This document shows, piece by piece, positions 60,665 through 64,000 of a stretch of 64,000 bases of DNA (position 1 is the first letter of the stretch; each line of letters begins with the position of its first letter). Below the pieces are notes generated by a model that made no database searches, was not told where the DNA came from, and was given only the letters and a program-made list of their open reading frames with translations. Origin of the DNA: Meiothermus cerbereus DSM 11376 (lineage in GTDB: Bacteria > Deinococcota > Deinococci > Deinococcales > Thermaceae); assembly GCF_000620065.1 (NCBI RefSeq), contig NZ_JHVI01000016.1, positions 1-64,000 on the forward strand. The letters run 5' to 3'. The translations under genes and the position numbers were made by a program.

Positions 60665-62887
60665 TCACACCGCGGACTCTAGCGAGGTGCCGCGTCCCAA
60701 CCGCCTCGAGACGGCAAACAAAATCAGGATGACCGTGAGCAGCCCGAAAATCATCACCGTGGCCATGGCTGCGCCCCGGCCCAGGTCGCCTTGCTCGATC
60801 CAGCGCAGCATCAGCACGGTGGCCAGAGTGTTTCCAGGGCTAATCAGGAAAATAATCTGGCTGATGGCGGTCATGCCGCGCACAAACGCAAAAACCAGCC
60901 CGGCCAAAAGCTGCGGGATGAGCAAGGGCAACAACACCCGGCGCAGGGTGGTGCTGGAGGGAGCCCGCAGCAGGGTAGAGGCCTCCTCGAGGCTCTTGTC
61001 AATCTGTGAAAGGCCCGAGATAACCCCCCGCACTGCTGCCGGCATGTTACGAAAGACCAGCGCCAGCACGATGATGATGCCGGTGCCGGTGAGCAGCCAG
61101 GGGCCGGTGTTGAAGGCCAGAATGTAAGCCACGCCCATCACGGTACCGGGAGTGGCGAAAGAAAGCATCGAGCCCACTTCCAAGAGCCCTCGCCCCCAAA
61201 ACTGCTGCCTCGAGACCAGGTAGGCGATCAAAAAGCCGACCAGGGTAGCGATAATGGCACTGAGGAAAGCCAGTTGAGCGGTTTTGAACAGCACCGGCAG
61301 GCCCAGGTTGGTCAGGTCTAGGTAGTGCTTTAAAGTAAAGCTGTTGTTGATGCCCCATATCTGCACAAAGGAGCCGTAGAAAATAGAGAGGTACAGCAGC
61401 ACCACCGCCAGGCCCCACAGGGCCAGGATGGTTTGCAGGGTGCGCTCGAGCCAGACCGGAAGGGGCGAGAAGTTGCCGGCCCCCGGCTTGCCCGTAACTG
61501 TGACAAACGAAGTGTTTCCCAGCCAAAGCCGTTGAAGGCCAAATATGGTCAGTACCAGACACAACAGCACCGCGCCATAGACCGCGGCCTCGTTGGGGTC
61601 GTAGCGTCCTGTGAGGGCCAGAAAAACCTCGGTGGCCAGGAAGTTGCGATCACCCCCCAGCAGCATGGGGTTGCCGAAATCGGCCAGCGACTCGATGATG
61701 GTGAGCAAAAAAGCAGCGGCCAGCCCAGGGCGCAACAGCGGCCAGGTAATGTCGCGGAAGGTCTGCCAGGGGTGGGCCCGTAGGGTGGTCGAGGCCTCCT
61801 CGAGGGCGGGGTTCAGGCCCTGTACCGAGCCGCGCAAAATAAGGAAAGCCACCGGGGTGAAGGCGAAAATTTGTGCGATCGCCACCCCGTTGATACCAAA
61901 CAGAAAGCTGGTCTTGAGGCCCAGCAGGTCGCTGGTAATGATGCCGCTGCGACCCAGCCAGTAAATGAGGGCAAAGGCGAACACAAAAGGCGGGGTGATT
62001 AGGGGCAGCAAACTCACCACCCCCAGGCTGCGGCGCACCCAGGCGGTTCTGGAGCGCTGCTCCAGCAGGGCAAAAACCAGTCCCAGCGCTGTGGTGATGG
62101 GGGCCACGATGAGGGCGAGGTATAAGCTGGTGGGGAAAGCCCCGCCGCCGAAAATGCCCGCACCCACGATCCAGCCCAGCACCAGACCCACCCCCAAGCC
62201 AGTGAAGACTCGAGGCCAGCGCAAGCCCCCGCGTGCTGCAAGCCCTGCCCCAAGTATTCCTGCGACCAGGGTGATCAGGTAAACCAACTGTTGCTCTGAA
62301 CGGTCGGTGTAGGGGTTTTCGATGGTGATGAAGAGGGGGGAGGTCAGAACGCTTTGAATCTTGTTCAGGGTGAAAGCGCCTTTTACCATCACCGACTCGC
62401 GCAACACCGTAAAGAGCGGGTAAACAATAAACAGCAGCACGAACAGGGAACACACCAGGATGCTACTGGTTACAAAGGGATCGTTCTGGATTATCCCCGA
62501 CTCGCTCAAGCCGATGCCCACCACTACCAGCAGCGCTGCTAGAGCGATGAAAGCCCCTATTCCAAAAGGCACCGAAGTAGTGATCAGCCAGCCCACGCCA
62601 GCCAAGAACCCTGCGCCGCCCAGCCCCACCAAGGCATAGCCCCGCTGTACCAGGGGTAGATGCAGCAAGCTTGAAAGTGCCAGAACCACCACAATCGCCA
62701 GTAGTACCCCGCCCAGCAGGGGTGCTTGGTTCAAAACCAGCAGCTTGCTATCGAACTCGAGCAGACTGCGGTCGGTACGGCTCCACGGCAACAGCAACAG
62801 GCTCATCAGTGCAGTAAGTCCGGCGATCCAGGCCGGAGATCGCCCACTGGCAATGCCGCTGGGGCTTGGTTTTCTTATTACCGCCAT
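60665..62887 (-). CDS. Iron-type ABC transporter permease, FbpB-like, with N-terminal extension
   Basis: A two-domain permease with two EAA loops (ALEEASTTLRAHPWQTFRDI and SLEEASTLLRAPSSTTLRRV), so a single chain forms the whole channel. Usual FbpB length is 500-560; this has about 740. The extra part is N-terminal, with about five to six added hydrophobic segments before the first transport domain (residues 1 to about 235). ATG 62887 has AAGGAG 7 nt upstream. It precedes the ATPase gene by 7 bp. Confidence 0.9.
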   Translation of the reverse strand: MAVIRKPSPSGIASGRSPAWIAGLTALMSLLLLPWSRTDRSLLEFDSKLLVLNQAPLLGGVLLAIVVVLALSSLLHLPLVQRGYALVGLGGAGFLAGVGWLITTSVPFGIGAFIALAALLVVVGIGLSESGIIQNDPFVTSSILVCSLFVLLFIVYPLFTVLRESVMVKGAFTLNKIQSVLTSPLFITIENPYTDRSEQQLVYLITLVAGILGAGLAARGGLRWPRVFTGLGVGLVLGWIVGAGIFGGGAFPTSLYLALIVAPITTALGLVFALLEQRSRTAWVRRSLGVVSLLPLITPPFVFAFALIYWLGRSGIITSDLLGLKTSFLFGINGVAIAQIFAFTPVAFLILRGSVQGLNPALEEASTTLRAHPWQTFRDITWPLLRPGLAAAFLLTIIESLADFGNPMLLGGDRNFLATEVFLALTGRYDPNEAAVYGAVLLCLVLTIFGLQRLWLGNTSFVTVTGKPGAGNFSPLPVWLERTLQTILALWGLAVVLLYLSIFYGSFVQIWGINNSFTLKHYLDLTNLGLPVLFKTAQLAFLSAIIATLVGFLIAYLVSRQQFWGRGLLEVGSMLSFATPGTVMGVAYILAFNTGPWLLTGTGIIIVLALVFRNMPAAVRGVISGLSQIDKSLEEASTLLRAPSSTTLRRVLLPLLIPQLLAGLVFAFVRGMTAISQIIFLISPGNTLATVLMLRWIEQGDLGRGAAMATVMIFGLLTVILILFAVSRRLGRGTSLESAV

Positions 62888-62907
62888 GCTGGCTCCTTGC
62901 ATTAAGG

Positions 62908-62940
62908 AACTCGAGCCTTTGCTTGGATTCGGCTCGAGTT
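62908..62940 (-). repeat. Hairpin between the iron-binding protein and permease genes
   Basis: AACTCGAGCC (62908-62917) and GGCTCGAGTT (62931-62940) form a perfect 10-bp stem with a 13-nt loop. It lies in the 153-bp gap after the binding-protein gene and has no T run. A role in differential expression of the binding protein is plausible. Confidence 0.6.
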
Positions 62941-63040
62941 CGTCACCCTTTACCTGTGAATCGCCATGCTTGACTGCGCGCTAAGCCCGAGCACCCGGAA
63001 AAAATGCCCCAGCAAAACCCTCAGCCCTGGACGTGCGGCC

Positions 63041-64000
63041 TTAGCGGCGGGGCAGTGGGAAGACTTCTCGAGTCCAGCGGGTAATCAGTCGGGTGCGTAG
63101 GTCGGGATCCCCGAACTTCTTGGCATCGTAGTTGATCAGCTTGAAGTCTTTAGGATTGGGAATGCCTTCTACCAGGGGGGTTTTGGTATTGGAGGGCAAC
63201 GAGAATATTCCCACCCGGAAGGCTACTGCTTGCCCCTCTGGCGAGACAGCCCAGTCCATGAAGGCCTGCGCGTTGGCCTTGTTTTTGGCCCCACGTACTA
63301 GGCTTAGGCCCCCAATTTCGTAACCGGTGCCCTCACAAGGGGCCACAATTTCGATGGGGAAACCCTGCTTCTTGAACTCCACCAGGTCGTGCATGAACTG
63401 AATCCCAATCCCAATCTCGCCGCGCCCCAGGGCAATGCGCGGGGCGACGCCCGAGCGGGTGTACTCGGCCACGTTCCGGTGGTAGCTTTTCATTAGGTTA
63501 AATGCTTCCTCTTCGCCAAAAAGCTGAACCAGGGTAGCAATCTGCGTGTAGGCGGTTCCCGAGGTGTTGGGGTTTGAGACCTGGATCAGGCCCCTATAGG
63601 CCGGGTTGGCCAGATCCTTCCAGCAACGCGGAATGGGCGCGCCCCGGTCTTGTAGTACTTTGGGGTTGACACCAAAGCCCAGGATGCCCTGGTAGAGCGG
63701 GGTGTAGGTGGTGCCGATGGCCGCTTTCATGGTGGGCGAGAGGTCGTTGTAAGCCTTTACGCGATACCATTCTGTGATGGCATCCTTGAAGGCCTCGTAG
63801 TGGGGGTCGCCGGTACCGCCGAACCAGACATCGAAAGTGGGGTTGGCCTGTTCGGCCCGCAGGCGGGCCAGGGCTTCGTTGGTCGAGACGCTGACGATGC
63901 GCACGTCAATGCCGGTAGCCTGCTTGAAGGCCGGCCCAAGGGCCTCGCACCAGTTTTGGGTCACACTGCATATCACATTGACCACCCGTTGTTGGGCAAA
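63041..64000 (-). CDS. Fe3+-type ABC substrate-binding protein (partial, cut by window edge)
   Basis: The frame runs off the right edge; the start lies beyond 64000. The visible 320 residues begin FAQQR, which looks like the end of a signal peptide and the mature start. VNVICSVTQNWCEALGPAFK, then FDVWFGGTGDPH and NTSGTAYTQIATLVQLFGEE, place it in the FbpA/AfuA/FutA group. An internal GTG at 63985 is not the start. It is the first gene of the transporter operon. Confidence 0.9.
   Translation of the reverse strand, partial: FAQQRVVNVICSVTQNWCEALGPAFKQATGIDVRIVSVSTNEALARLRAEQANPTFDVWFGGTGDPHYEAFKDAITEWYRVKAYNDLSPTMKAAIGTTYTPLYQGILGFGVNPKVLQDRGAPIPRCWKDLANPAYRGLIQVSNPNTSGTAYTQIATLVQLFGEEEAFNLMKSYHRNVAEYTRSGVAPRIALGRGEIGIGIQFMHDLVEFKKQGFPIEIVAPCEGTGYEIGGLSLVRGAKNKANAQAFMDWAVSPEGQAVAFRVGIFSLPSNTKTPLVEGIPNPKDFKLINYDAKKFGDPDLRTRLITRWTREVFPLPRR

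Noticed and set aside
1-64000. CRISPR array, prophage or plasmid replication genes
   Set aside because: No regularly spaced direct repeats, cas genes, phage structural genes, integrase or replication initiator were seen.

Overview
The window (about 63% G+C by eye) looks like chromosome from a thermophile of the Deinococcota, most probably Meiothermus. The reasons are a Thermus A4-type GH42 beta-galactosidase, a Thermus-type GH36 alpha-galactosidase, many start codons placed 5-10 nt after a TANNNT-type -10 box (leaderless genes), and protein sequences that read like Meiothermus. The species call is inference from memory, not from a search. No phage, plasmid or CRISPR array is visible. Gene order is that of a core chromosome dotted with small palindromic repeats and decayed insertion sequences.

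Layout. 1-530: tRNA-Gly with terminator, a 131-bp inverted-repeat element and a DUF559 remnant. 527-2385: HNH endonuclease and Hsp33. 2420-13595: a galactose/galactoside catabolic locus, all on the minus strand, read as DeoR regulator, then solute-binding protein, two permeases, beta-galactosidase, alpha-galactosidase, galT, an apparently inactive M24 peptidase-like protein and galK. The transport genes have no ATPase, so one must be shared. A TTGACA/TAGACT promoter and DeoR-type TTTCG repeats precede both the regulator and the operon. 13666-16137: sensor kinase, response regulator and a small secreted protein in overlapping genes. 16448-20190: coiled-coil protein, DUF92 protein and RelA/SpoT. 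20190-26940: pgi, a nested repeat cluster, thioesterase, PEP carboxykinase, CDGSH protein, P1 self-cleaving peptidase and M20 deacylase. 27055-32790: a peptide ABC operon with a structured leader, an SDR dehydrogenase and an orphan sugar-type binding protein. 32983-35472: a Ca2+-type P-ATPase.

35492-43398: a group 3b-like NiFe hydrogenase cluster (beta, cNMP-domain protein, gamma, delta, alpha, maturation protease) downstream of ppsA and a small unknown protein. ppsA carries an exact 27-bp in-frame tandem duplication. 43506-49062: a lipase-like hydrolase, wecB, a DUF3108 protein and the Asp23/FakA pair. 49427-53863: 3D-domain protein, LolC/FtsX-type permease, small proteins, NYN protein and MDR dehydrogenase. 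53895-58080: argB, tRNA-Val, mreB, then lpxD and lpxC, which are notable because this lineage is usually described as lacking lipid A. 58120-59557: a decayed IS inserted into one of the dispersed repeats with a 7-bp target duplication, plus an IS982-like remnant. 59587-64000: an iron-type ABC transporter (ATPase, an unusually long permease, and a binding protein cut by the window edge).

Three families of short non-coding repeats (A, B and C in the entries) recur. B is nested inside A, and C lies next to A at two places. The hexamer CTCGAG is strikingly frequent throughout. No wholly new multi-gene system could be demonstrated. The best leads are the cNMP-domain protein inside the hydrogenase operon, the M24 pseudo-peptidase in the galactose operon, the structured leader at 27091-27250, the repeat families and the CTCGAG excess.
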